From positions 1-45,400 of the forward strand of contig JAUCBJ010008429.1 in the NCBI GenBank assembly GCA_032718475.1: a stretch of 45,400 nt of DNA, given 5' to 3'. This document shows, one piece after another, positions 29,975 through 41,267 of the stretch. Source of the stretch: Nemertoderma westbladi. Taxonomy: Eukaryota; Xenacoelomorpha; Nemertodermatida; Nemertodermatidae. The notes beneath the pieces are model-generated. The model ran no database searches. It was not told the DNA's origin and saw nothing but the letters and a program-made list of their open reading frames with translations. The first letter of the stretch is position 1. Each line of letters opens with the position of its first letter. Both the position numbers and the translations under genes were made by a program.

Positions 29975-31537
29975 TGAAGTTGGCCGCGTTTTATTCTCAA
30001 TTTTGACACCCTGTCAAAATTGACCGAATTATTCTCAATCTTGTTGCCGTTATCCCGACACCAGGGGGGGAAAAACGCCGATGCTGGAGGCGGGGCTTTA
30101 CAGACCACGGAGTCCCGGCCAGTCACCGGATATTGATTGTGGAGAAGGAGGAATTTCTTAGATGCAGGATTGCGGTTGAGAAAAAGCTGCATTGGTTGGA
30201 TATATTCTTTAATGTAGTTAACCCTGTTACAATCCTGATTGAGAATAATTTTGGGCTTCCCCAAATCAATATACACCAAATATTCACAATAATTATACAC
30301 GACAATATAAATCCCTACAGTATATTATTTAATTACCCACTGTTCGCTCAGATTTTAGCCTAACTAATGTTCCCCAGATTTTCCCTCGGTCCTAGTCTTG
30401 ATGCCGTAGTGTCGGTGTCGGTCGACCCTGTCGCGTGTCCGTTCCACCCCTCCCGAAACCCGAAGGGATCGATCATCGAGAACCAGCACGGCTTGGCTAA
30501 GGGTCGGTCCAGTCGGTAGACTCTGTCGCGTATCCGTACCACCCCTCTCGAACCCCGAAGGGATCGGTCATCGAGAACCAGTACGGCTTGGCTAGGAGTC
30601 TGTCGTGTCGGTGGACCCGTTTGCGTGTCCGTCCCACCCCTCACGAACCCCGAAGGGGACGATCATCGAGAACCAGTACGGCTTGGCTAGGGGTCCGTCG
30701 GTTCATCGCAGAAACCCAACCACCTAGGCTTTCCGAGTCCCTTTCAGGCTCGTAGTCGCTTCGGCATCCGAGAAACTGCTCCGAACAGTCGGTAGGCCGG
30801 TAGAGTCCAGTCCTTTGTCTTTCGACCCCGTCGCGTGTCCGTCCCACCCCTCACGAACCCCGAAGGGAACGATCATCGAGAACCAGTACGGCTTGGCTAA
30901 GGGGTCTGTCGTCGGTCCCGTCGCAAATCCCTGGTACAAGCAGCCGGCGTTCCGATGTCCTTTTCAGGCTCGTAATAACTGCTGTTGACCAGAGACCGCT
31001 AAGGGCAGTCCTCGTCAAACCCTTCCTCTGTTAGTCGGTAGACCCTTTCGCGTGTCCGTCCCACCCCTCACGAACCCCGAAGGGAACGATCATCGAGAAC
31101 CAGTACAGCTTGGCTAGGGGTCTGTCGTGTCGTTTCCCGTCGCAAGTCCCTGACACAAGCAGCTGGCGTTCCAATGTCCTTTTCAGGCTCGTAATAACTG
31201 CTGTTGGCCAGGGACCGCTAAGGGCAGTCCTTGTCCTTTAGGCCTGGCGCATTACCAAATCCACCTCTACAGGCAGCAGGAAGTTGGCCAGGGCCTAATA
31301 GTAATCAGGCTAACCTGAATACTGCTTGAATTTTCCATCCCCCCTTGGCCCTTATAAACATGAAATTAGTCCCGTACCCTGTAAGTCGCCCCAAAGTTCG
31401 CCCATAAATCGCCCCCAGTTTATAGAATGTGCCCAAAACCCATGGTCCCGCACCCAGTAGTAATATCGGAATAATCATTTTAAATTAATACAAAAAATAT
31501 TCAACTCGCGTTATAAAAAGTTGAAATACCGCGAACA
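29975..31537 (-). repeat. 5' LTR of the BEL/Pao element
   Basis: TGTTCGCGG at the right edge abuts minisatellite DNA (GGGCTAATAAATT) at 31538, a clean host junction. The length and the five internal 80-bp units match the 3' LTR, with about six substitutions. Target-site duplication cannot be tested, because the far end of the block is a truncated gag and not an LTR. Confidence 0.75.
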
Positions 31538-32373
31538 GGGCTAATAAATTAGGTTAGTTTGCCATCTGGGCTATTAAATTAGATTAGTTTGCCATCTGGG
31601 ATATTAAATTAGGTTAGTTTGCCATCTGGGCTATTCATTTAGATTAGTTTGCCATCTGCGCTATTAAATTAGATTAGTTTGCCATCTGGGCTATTAAATT
31701 AGATTAGTTTGCCATCTGGGCTATTAAATTAGATTAGTTTGCCATCTGGGCTATTAAATTAGATTAGTTTGCCATCTGGGCTATTAAATTAGGTTAGTTT
31801 GCCATCTGGGCTATTAAATTAGGTTAGTTTGCCATCTGGGCTATTAAATTAGGTTAGTTTGCCATCTGCGCTATTAAATTAGGTTAGTTTGCCATCTGGG
31901 CTATTAAATAGGTTAGTTTGCCATCTGCGCTATTAAATTAGGTTAGTTTGCCATCTGGGCTATTAAATTAGGTTAGTTTGCCATCTGGGCTATTAAATTA
32001 GATTAGTTTGCCATCTGGGCTATTAAATTAGATTAGTTTGCCATCTGGGCTATTAAATTAGATTAGTTTGCCATCTGGGCTATTAAATTAGATTAGTTTG
32101 CCATCTGGGCTATTAAATTAGGTTAGTTTGCCATCTGGGCTATTAAATGAGGTTAGTTTGCCATCTGGGCTATTAAATTAGGTTAGTTTGCCATCCGGGC
32201 TATTAAATTAGGTTAGTTTGCCATCTGGGCTATTAAGTTAGATTAGTTTGCCATCTGGGCTATTAAATTAGGTTAGTTTGCCATCTGGGCTATTAAATTA
32301 GGTTAGTTTGCCATCTGGGTTATTAAATTAGGTTAGTTTGCCATCTGGGCTATTAAATTAGGTTAGTTTGCCA
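31538..32373 (+). repeat. 30-bp minisatellite, right part
   Basis: About 28 units of 30 bp. Two main variants alternate, with AGGTTAGT or AGATTAGT in the middle. The first unit (GGCTAATAAATTAGGTTAGT) matches the exon C splice junction best. The array ends about 86 bases before the acceptor of exon D. Confidence 0.95.
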
Positions 32374-32458
32374 AATTCAACCAATGAAAAAAAGATAAAT
32401 TAGCGGAATTTTCTCTGGACCAATAAATCATATATGCCTCTGTTTTTATCCTCTTTAG

Positions 32459-32673
32459 GCTACGAACATCTCCAACAGTTCTGTGTTTCCGCTGTGTCTG
32501 CCATCGTGAGCCCCTATATGCTCCAAGACATCGCCATCAGGGTCGCTGGCTTTATGACCGATATGAACGCCGGAACCACATTGGCCGGAAACCTTCGGAG
32601 CCATTTCTTAGTGCCCGTCGTACACAAATGCATTCATTACTTCACCGTCTTCATTAAACAACGATTACACCAG
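32459..32673 (+). CDS. ZSWIM8: ZSWIM8 exon D
   Basis: 215 bp between acceptor TTTTATCCTCTTTAG and donor GTTTGT, phase 1 in and 0 out. It encodes YEHLQQFCVSAVSAIVSPYM, LQDIAIRVAGF and FLVPVVHKCIHYFTVFIKQR, matching the helical C-terminal domain of ZSWIM8 (a YVHQFC-like core and a VQKC-like helix). The insertion MTDMNAGTTLAGN is lineage-specific as far as I can tell. Confidence 0.9.
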
Positions 32674-33058
32674 GTTTGTCAACCATTTCTCTCCCAAAAA
32701 TTAGTTTTTAAAACTTGTGGACAAAATTTTGAAATATTGATCAGAAGTGTAATAATATTAATAAAGTATAAATGTTTTCTTTATTTTGGGCAAATGCGGA
32801 GTTACATATTGAGTGGAGCAAAAAAAAAATGAGAAATAGTAAGTAATTGCGAGTAAAAGGCGTTTAAAATGTAAACCTTCCCGCGCGAAAATTCGAAAAT
32901 TTCCATGGAATTCTCTCAAAATGCAAAATTATTGGAAGTGTGGCTGTTTCAGACTGTAACACTACTTACTACCAATGGTTGTTTATTTATTTATTATATT
33001 TTTACGACAATATTACTTGTTTTTATTGCTAGAACGATCCTTAAACGTTGTCTTTCAG

Positions 33059-33250
33059 GTCGCTCCGAACGACTACGACGAACTCATTGCGATTATCATC
33101 ACCGCCCGCGGCGCTTTCAACATGTCCGCCGATGGAATGAACCAATTCAACCAATTAATGCAGTTTATATATAAAAGTAAATCGTGTAGGAAGGAACTAT
33201 GGCAACGATTATATACAAGTTTAGCTTCGGGGAAGATTCCGGGAAATTAA
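33059..33250 (+). CDS. ZSWIM8: ZSWIM8 exon E (last exon, stop)
   Basis: 192 bp including TAA at 33248-33250, after acceptor GTTGTCTTTCAG. It encodes VAPNDYDELIAIIITARGAF, MNQFNQLMQFIYKSKS and ELWQRLYTS, the strongly conserved end of ZSWIM8-type proteins (TPADYDDF, SARSAF, MMQFNDIL, KELWQRV pattern). The five exons give 318 residues of the C-terminus. The related ZSWIM4/5/6 proteins share this domain, but the exon C sequence favours ZSWIM8. Confidence 0.9.
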   Translation, partial: VAPNDYDELIAIIITARGAFNMSADGMNQFNQLMQFIYKSKSCRKELWQRLYTSLASGKIPGN

Positions 33251-34235
33251 TATGGCGGGAAATGCATCTCTTTGTTACCTGGCAACGATTGGATGAATCT
33301 TTTGTTTATTGCCAGGCAACGATTGGGTGTATCCGTTTGTTGCCTGGCGACCATTATTTGTTTTTGTTTGTTGCCTAGAGACAGTAACGGTTGAGGTGGG
33401 GTGCAATAATTGATATCATGGTGACAGTAACAATAACACCTTATTTATCATTAGGTTAGATATAATAGTGCATGAAGGTTGGATCAGCTGTTAGTACTCT
33501 CAAATAATCTCCTTACCCCACCTTTTTAAGGTGTCTAATTTTATGCACTACTTTCGCTTTATTTTCGCAAATCTTTATGCACTTTGCATTGTGCACTATG
33601 CACCTAACATATTGCATTCCGACACTTTCTTTTTAATCGCACCGTTCGAGATTTGGGATTATCATTTGATTTCCTACAGACCGACAGACTGTCATTACAA
33701 TTTTAGACGAAATCCTTAGACTTTACTGGCGGCACTTTATTTATAGAATTGTCCGACGGTTCTTGTCTTTTAGCAAGTATTTTAGACTGTACAGTTGTTA
33801 TGGTAGGGTGTTTGTTTTATTTGCAGCTTATTTATTAGTAACTAATTTATTAACATTTGTCAACTAATTACACTAAATTACTCGGAAGGAAATATTATAT
33901 TATTGTTCAAGCACGTTAAGTAATAACCTCCTGTAATTAATATTCAAGGACCGGTCTATATAAAAAATATATTTCATATAGTAATAGCTCAACAGTTAGT
34001 AGCGCCTGTTTTGCAAAAGTTTGAAATATTTTATTTACGCCCACGCAGGCCAGTCATAAACAAGCAGAAACATGATTGGCGCAAGTTTGTGATGCTGCCT
34101 CCCATGATAGAGATTAGTTACAGAACAGTACATCCATCTCTTTTCATTATATCGTTACTTCTTTCTCCTATTGGGATTTCTAGATGTAGTTAACGAGCTT
34201 GAATAATTAAATTATATTTCTTTATAATTAATAAA
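33251..34235 (+). other. ZSWIM8: Probable ZSWIM8 3' UTR
   Basis: Begins with three to four degenerate copies of a roughly 33-bp unit containing X-box-like words (GTTACCTGGCAAC at 33274, ATTGCCAGGCAAC at 33308, GTTGCCTGGCGAC at 33339, GTTGCCTAGAGAC at 33370). At 33401-33408 GTGCAATA is an 8-mer match for the animal miR-92/25 seed. 33540-33625 is dense in TGCAC/TGCAT words. AATAAA at 34230-34235 could end the transcript. Transcript limits are inferred. Confidence 0.5.
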
Positions 34236-34450
34236 TATTGCAAATGTTTCAGTTTTATTTATTGTGAAACAAATTTTGTAATCTTTTATTTGGATTTATT
34301 TAAGTTGTTCGGCGGGTTTTTCCTTTTTCTTAGTTTATTTAATATTTATTATTAAACTGATATAAATATGTAGTTTAAATAGAATTTGAATTCTTTATTA
34401 TTTTTTTTAATTTAATTCTAAAGGTTAACTGTATAACGTATCGTTAAGGT

Positions 34451-34524
34451 AACACCTCGTTACTAAGACAACACCTCGTTACTAAGACAACACCTCGTTA
34501 CTAAGACAACACCTCGTTACTTAA
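34451..34524. repeat. 19-bp tandem repeat
   Basis: Four units of AACACCTCGTTACTAAGAC, the last one partial, directly before the large satellite. Confidence 0.92.
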
Positions 34525-34552
34525 TAATAATGTTGAACGAACTTTATAGATC

Positions 34553-37500
34553 GTTGTACACCACTGTGTACAGTCAGATAGTATATACATACAGTTGTAC
34601 ACCACTGTGTACAGTCAGATAGTATATACATACAGTTGCACACCACTGTGTACAGTCAGATAGTATATACATACAGTTGCACACCACTGTGTACAGTCAG
34701 ATAGTATATACATACAGTTGCACACCACTGTGTACAGTCAGATAGTATATACATACAGTTGCACACCACTGTGTACAGTCAGATAGTATATACATACAGT
34801 TGCACACCACTGTGTACAGTCAGATAGTATATACATACAGTTGCACACCACTGTGTACAGTCAGATAGTATATACATACAGTTGCACACCACTGTGTACA
34901 GTCAGATAGTATATACATACAGTTGCACACCACTGTGTACAGTCAGATAGTATATACATACAGTTGCACACCACTGTGTACAGTCAGATAGTATATACAT
35001 ACAGTTGCACACCACTGTGTACAGTCAGATAGTATATACATACAGTTGCACACCACTGTGTACAGTCAGATAGTATATACATACAGCTGTACACCACTGT
35101 GTACAGTCAGATAGTATATACATACAGTTGCACACCACTGTGTACAGTCAGATAGTATATACATACAGTTGCACACCACTGTGTACAGTCAGATAGTATA
35201 TACATACAGTTGCACACCACTGTGTACAGTCAGATAGTATATACATACAGTTGCACACCACTGTGTACAGTCAGATAGTATATACATACAGTTGCACACC
35301 ACTGTGTACAGTCAGATAGTATATACATACAGTTGCACACCACTGTGTACAGTCAGATAGTATATACATACAGTTTTACACCACTGTGTACAGTCAGATA
35401 GTATATACATACAGTTGCACACCACTGTGTACAGTCAGATAGTATATACATACAGTTGCACACCACTGTGTACAGTCAGATAGTATATACATACAGTTGC
35501 ACACCACTGTGTACAGTCAGATAGTATATACATACAGTTGCACACCACTGTGTACAGTCAGATAGTATATACATACAGTTGCACACCACTGTGTACAGTC
35601 AGATAGTATATACATACAGTTGCACACCACTGTGTACAGTCAGATAGTATATACATACAGTTGCACACCACTGTGTACAGTCAGATAGTATATACATACA
35701 GTTGCACACCACTGTGTACAGTCAGATAGTATATACATACAGTTGCACACCACTGTGTACAGTCAGATAGTATATACATACAGTTGTACACCACTGTGTA
35801 CAGTCAGATAGTATATACATACAGTTGCACACCACTGTGTACAGTCAGATAGTATATACATACAGTTGCACACCACTGTGTACAGTCAGATAGTATATAC
35901 ATACAGTTGCACACCACTGTGTACAGTCAGATAGTATATACATACAGTTGCACACCACTGTGTACAGTCAGATAGTATATACATACAGTTGCACACCACT
36001 GTGTACAGTCAGATAGTATATACATACAGTTGCACACCACTGTGTACAGTCAGATAGTATATACATACAGTTGCACACCACTGTGTACAGTCAGATAGTA
36101 TATACATACAGTTGCACACCACTGTGTACAGTCAGATAGTATATACATACAGTTGCACACCACTGTGTACAGTCAGATAGTATATACATACAGTTGCACA
36201 CCACTGTGTACAGTCAGATAGTATATACATACAGCTGTACACCACTGTGTACAGTCAGATAGTATATACATACAGTTGCACACCACTGTGTACAGTCAGA
36301 TAGTATATACATACAGTTGCACACCACTGTGTACAGTCAGATAGTATATACATACAGTTGCACACCACTGTGTACAGTCAGATAGTATATACATACAGTT
36401 GCACACCACTGTGTACAGTCAGATAGTATATACATACAGTTGCACACCACTGTGTACAGTCAGATAGTATATACATACAGTTGCACACCACTGTGTACAG
36501 TCAGATAGTATATACATACAGTTTTACACCACTGTGTACAGTCAGATAGTATATACATACAGTTGCACACCACTGTGTACAGTCAGATAGTATATACATA
36601 CAGTTGCACACCACTGTGTACAGTCAGATAGTATATACATACAGTTGCACACCACTGTGTACAGTCAGATAGTATATACATACAGTTGCACACCACTGTG
36701 TACAGTCAGATAGTATATACATACAGTTGCACACCACTGTGTACAGTCAGATAGTATATACATACAGTTGCACACCACTGTGTACAGTCAGATAGTATAT
36801 ACATACAGTTGCACACCACTGTGTACAGTCAGATAGTATATACATACAGTTGCACACCACTGTGTACAGTCAGATAGTATATACATACAGTTGCACACCA
36901 CTGTGTACAGTCAGATAGTATATACATACAGTTGTACACCACTGTGTACAGTCAGATAGTATATACATACAGTTGCACACCACTGTGTACAGTCAGATAG
37001 TATATACATACAGTTGCACACCACTGTGTACAGTCAGATAGTATATACATACAGTTGCACACCACTGTGTACAGTCAGATAGTATATACATACAGTTGCA
37101 CACCACTGTGTACAGTCAGATAGTATATACATACAGTTGCACACCACTGTGTACAGTCAGATAGTATATACATACAGTTGCACATCACTGTGTACAGTCA
37201 GATAGTATATACATACAGTTGTACACCACTGTGTACAGTCAGATAGTATATACATACAGTTGCACACCACTGTGTACAGTCAGATAGTATATACATACAG
37301 TTGCACACCACTGTGTACAGTCAGATAGTATATACATACAGTTGCACACCACTGTGTACAGTCAGATAGTATATACATACAGTTGCACACCACTGTGTAC
37401 AGTCAGATAGTATATACATACAGTTGTACACCACTGTGTACAGTCAGATAGTATATACATACAGTTGCACACCACTGTGTACAGTCAGATAGTATATACA

Positions 37501-37876
37501 TACAGTTGCACACCACTGTGTACAGTCAGATAGTATATACATACAGTTGTACACCACTGTGTACAGTCAGATAGTATATACATACAGTTGCACACCACTG
37601 TGTACAGTCAGATAGTATATACATACAGTTGCACACCACTGTGTACAGTCAGATAGTATATACATACAGTTGCACACCACTGTGTACAGTCAGATAGTAT
37701 ATACATACAGTTGCACACCACTGTGTACAGTCAGATAGTATATACATACAGTTGCACACCACTGTGTACAGTCAGATAGTATATACATACAGTTGCACAC
37801 CACTGTGTACAGTCAGATAGTATATACATACAGTTGCACACCACTGTGTACAGTCAGATAGTATATACATACAGTT
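34553..37876. repeat. 41-bp satellite, about 81 copies
   Basis: A 3.3-kb head-to-tail array. The monomer starts GTTGCACACCACTGTGTACA and ends GTATATACATACA. Rare variants at the first positions (GTTGT, GCTGT, GTTTT, and one CACATC) mark individual units. Each monomer has small dyads (CACAC/GTGTG-like and GTATATAC). Degenerate relatives flank it (37877-37945 and 38385-38580). There are no spacers, so it is not CRISPR-like. Confidence 0.97.
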
Positions 37877-37945
37877 ATATTATTATAGAGTTGTACACAG
37901 TCATAAATTATGATACAGTGTTGTTCACCAGAGTTCAGCTAGTAT

Positions 37946-38369
37946 TTAAACGGGATCCCGAACCCGAAAACCGGGATCCCTGTGAAAATCCCCATCCCGA
38001 CCTTTTTTTTGGAGCGGGATCCTGAATTATAAATAGTAAATTTCTTGAATATTCGATGAATAGTTTGTAGTTGTACCAGGACAGAACTGTATTGATTAGG
38101 CAAAATATTAAATTGTCGGATATCTGGATGTCAGTAAACCGTCCAGTAATCAACTATAAATAAATATTGATATAATAATTTTATCTTACTAATATTTCAG
38201 CAGCGTGAAATATAGTGATAGCATATTGCCAAAAAACCGCTTTATACTAACACAGCAATGTAATACTGAAATCTTTAAGAACATTTTTATTCAAAATTGC
38301 AATCCCGATCCCGAAAATCGGGATCCCGGACCCGATCCCAGAAATCCCGAAAATTCGGATCCCGTTTAA
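37946..38369. mobile_element. TTAA-flanked MITE with ACGGGATCC inverted ends
   Basis: Reading inward, the left end is TTAAACGGGATCCCGAACCC and the right end TTAAACGGGATCCGAA. TTAA on both sides fits a piggyBac-type duplication. Sub-terminal CCCGAAAA-CGGGATCC palindromes repeat at both ends. The centre is AT-rich without an ORF. It inserted into decayed satellite. Confidence 0.7.
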
Positions 38370-39000
38370 ACTCTAGTACAGACATATAATACAGCTGTAG
38401 GCCCACTAATATCCATCCATAAACTAGGCTGCAACCTGTCTACTGTCATACAGTCATAAATACAGTTATTTGTACAGTGTGCAGTCAGAATTCAATTGTA
38501 CATTTGTGTACATCCATATATTAAAGTTATACACCAGTGTACAGTAATATAATACAGTTATATACTGCTTACAATGTGTTACCAGTGGATAATATGTACG
38601 AAATTTTCTGGTTAGACTTTCGTATTTTGTTTTCAGCTCAATATTTGCTATGATCGCTCTCTAGTTGAGGATAATATATTTGGATGAAATATATTTAATA
38701 CTAATAGGTTGTAAATTTAAATATATGCGATTTAATTTATAATATTTATTGAGTTTACTTGTTTTTGTTTCAGTTTAGGTCAGTTTTTGGTCTGTAATGG
38801 TTATTTTTTTACTACCTCGTTTTTTGTTCCTTAGACTTAGAAAGTGTATTTATTTATTGGTTCGACTTTCTGTTCTAATTTAATTCATTCATAACTGAGT
38901 GTTCAATATATTATATTGGTACTTACCAATTGAGAGTTATTACTTTCTAGGAATCGCTAATTGTAATAATAATAACGAAATATGATAAGGATCTAACTTT
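38370..39000. other. Satellite relics and AT-rich DNA
   Basis: 38385-38580 contains decayed monomers of the 41-bp satellite (ACACCAGTGTACAGT and similar). 38581-39000 is AT-rich and shows no gene. Confidence 0.5.
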
Positions 39001-39190
39001 CAGACATATCGCCCTCTAGCGGCAGACTGGAGAACTGCATATGGATTAGCTTCCTATTAAAAACACGGCTAATGGTCGAGTACATATCTGCAAAGTTCCA
39101 GCTTGCAATGGATTAAAAGCAAAGAACCGTGTGGATATATAATGTTCAGCATGTAGCCCTCTAGCGGGAGACTACTGAACTGATGGTTTC
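39001..39190. repeat. Diverged direct repeat with CCCTCTAGCGG core
   Basis: Two copies of a segment containing GCCCTCTAGCGG-AGACT-GAACTG, near 39010 and 39155. Nothing coding. Confidence 0.6.
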
Positions 39191-39297
39191 TGAAAGTCTC
39201 TCTAGAATCTCAACTTATGGTCCTCCCGTAAATCCTTACAAATTTTCGCCTCGACTTCTCGAAAAGGTATCCGCCAATTGCACAATCTTGCTTCTTT

Positions 39298-39390
39298 TCA
39301 GTATGGTGGATAGGCCACGACTTTCTTCAGACGCCTCTTAATCTTTAAAAAGGACACAGGCGTTGGACATGTTAGATTGGTGGATAATTT
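39298..39390 (+). mobile_element. LINE C-terminal fragment
   Basis: TATGGTGGATAGGCCACGAC, then CTTTCTTCAGACGCC, then AAAGGACACAGGCGTTGGA. This aligns with the KHGGQPMTFLRR-LKDTG part of the LINEs at 8581 and 42378. It is a short isolated remnant. Confidence 0.65.
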
Positions 39391-40141
39391 CGCGAATGCC
39401 GATTATTGATACCCCTTGTCAACTCCCGGGAGTTCACACATGGGGTCCCACAGGGGGTTGGTTAGCTGTCGGACGACTTTAATATTCTGAATTTATAAAT
39501 TGCTAATTATTAAAAAAAAACGCATTGGTATTATGGATGCATACACCGAGCAGGACCAGAAACTAAAATACAACTTAGTAGTTAATATGTTTTGAAAGTT
39601 AATTATTTTGATTTTATCAATGTTTTCAATTCCCTCGAACCATTTAATTGTGAAATTTTTGCCAAATTGACCATTAATATCGGGCTAAAAAGGTAAAAAA
39701 GTTATACAAATATACATTTGAATATTATACCAAAAACATCCTTACACCAGTATCACAATCTTACCAAAAACAACATTTTTCAAAGAAATTAATTAATAAC
39801 AATATGTTAAAAATATTGCAAGCAGAGTGATGAGCAATTCAAGAACACGGTTACTACTGTATAAACATATTATTACTTCACCCTTCCGTGAAACACGGAA
39901 AATATACCAAAGAGCTAACTTTGCAAGCTAACTCGTGGTCCTTGCAATCTGAAACTTTGTCAAAACCTTTTTTAGACCATTTCCAACAAGTTAGCATTTT
40001 ACCACTTTTGCAGTCCAGTGTGTCATGTGTATGAAAAACTTGGCCCCCCTTAGCGGCATTATGGGAATTGGTACTTTTCAAACACACTTAAACACTCAAG
40101 AGTATCGAATGGCCATAATGCTAACTTACAAACACACTTCT
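39391..40141. other. AT-rich, no supported gene
   Basis: A 69-codon minus-strand frame (39878-40087) is Lys/Cys-rich but has no recognisable features. I see no promoter, splice sites or repeats that would support it. Confidence 0.4.
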
Positions 40142-40440
40142 TACACTTACATTCCATTTGTACCAACTACCAAGTGTTAAATGATTATATAAGAGCGCAA
40201 ATACCCTAATACGCTTACTCGCTGAATGTTGATTGCGAATACCCCTCCGTTTCGCGAATAGCCAATTTCACACTTATTACCTAATAATAAAAGCGTTTGC
40301 ATAAACTCCGGGAGCGCTAAAGTCTTAACTTATTACTTTCCTTTTAGATGGCCTTTGAAAGTACTCTATACAATGTTATAACCCGATAACTGTGTATTGT
40401 CATGGAAACGTAATGGTTTCTTACCTGGACATCCATACAA
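40142..40440. repeat. Direct repeat, copy 1
   Basis: Shares an uninterrupted core of about 50 bp (GCTGAATGTTGATTGCGAAT onward to AGCCAATTTCACACTTAT) and more diverged flanks with 41268-41480, offset about 1118 bp. TTTGCATAAACTC-GGGAGCGC and TGTCATGGAAACGTA are also common to both. The TGTATTGTCATGGAAACG end resembles an X-box half site. The family is not recognised. Confidence 0.85.
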
Positions 40441-41267
40441 TGTATTTCAATTTATTGCACAGGCGACATATTATTATGTAGTGAGTGATTGCCGTGAAAT
40501 GGAAAACCTAGACATTGACAATCGTTATTTCAAAATTCATCCGGTCCAATTGTTGAGATACCCCAAATTGAGGTTCTAAATTTGTGAAATTATTCGTGCT
40601 ATTTGTTTTTATGTAGAGTAATGCGTAATTTTATTCCACAAAGATGCCTTTTATATCAGGTAAATTGCAATAATTGGTGCATTATAAGGCTACATAAGCG
40701 TGCGCTATTTTTATGAAAATTAACAACTTGACAGCCATTGATTGTAGGCTAAGTGTTAGATTATTTAGTTGATGTACCAATTGCAATTAGTTGCTTAAAA
40801 AGGATATGAATTTTATTAATATTCCTAAACATTACAATGTTAACGCTAATAATTAAGCGTTCAGAACGTCGTTAAATTGACATAATTTAACAAAATGGCC
40901 AACATAATTTTGTGAAAAGGGGTCACTGTCAACATTTATGAATGAATGTCCCTTATATATTATAGAAACATACCCCGCCACCCTCGCTCGGTACATAAAT
41001 ACTGCTTATGTGAAACTTTTCACACAATGATGTAAAATAGATATTGTTTCAATTTTATCCATGTACAGTAATTGCAGGAAAAATAATACAATCCAATTAT
41101 TATTCGTGTAGCATCAGTTATAAATCGGTAAAATATGAAAGTTTGTTTACATAACTCATTACGTCGGTTTTTCTGACTTTTATTGTCTGCTATATTTTTA
41201 TTTTTTTTACCTATCAATAATTATTTTTACTTTCTCTCGTGTTATTTTAATTTTTGTTGAATAATCA
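40441..41267. other. AT-rich, no gene seen
   Basis: Weak continuing similarity to the region after the second copy (GACAATCGTTATT and TTGTTGAGATA words at about 40518 and 40550 against about 41597 and 41633). Otherwise plain AT-rich DNA. Confidence 0.4.

Larger units (their letters stand above)
14794..31537 (-). mobile_element. BEL/Pao LTR retrotransposon with tandem truncated second copy
   Basis: On the minus strand the block is LTR - leader - 63-codon ORF - gag-pro-RT-RNase H-IN - non-coding - ORF3 - polypurine tract - LTR - leader - 63-codon ORF - truncated gag. BEL/Pao identity rests on the DUF1759-type gag, zinc knuckles, the RT YVDD, the integrase GVDCFGPF and SDNGTNF motifs, and the DUF5641-type C-terminus. 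LTR to LTR it spans about 14.3 kb, large for this group. It lies antisense in ZSWIM8 intron 3, inside the 30-bp minisatellite. The repeated blocks (14794-18813 and about 27517-31537) differ at about 14 positions by eye. This is a damaged genomic copy. Confidence 0.88.

Noticed and set aside
34553-37876. CRISPR-like array
   Set aside because: Units are contiguous 41-bp copies without unique spacers, in an animal genome; this is satellite DNA.
39878-40087. A 69-codon minus-strand Lys/Cys-rich ORF
   Set aside because: It has no signal peptide, homology or splice context that I can see, and the flanks are plain AT-rich DNA.
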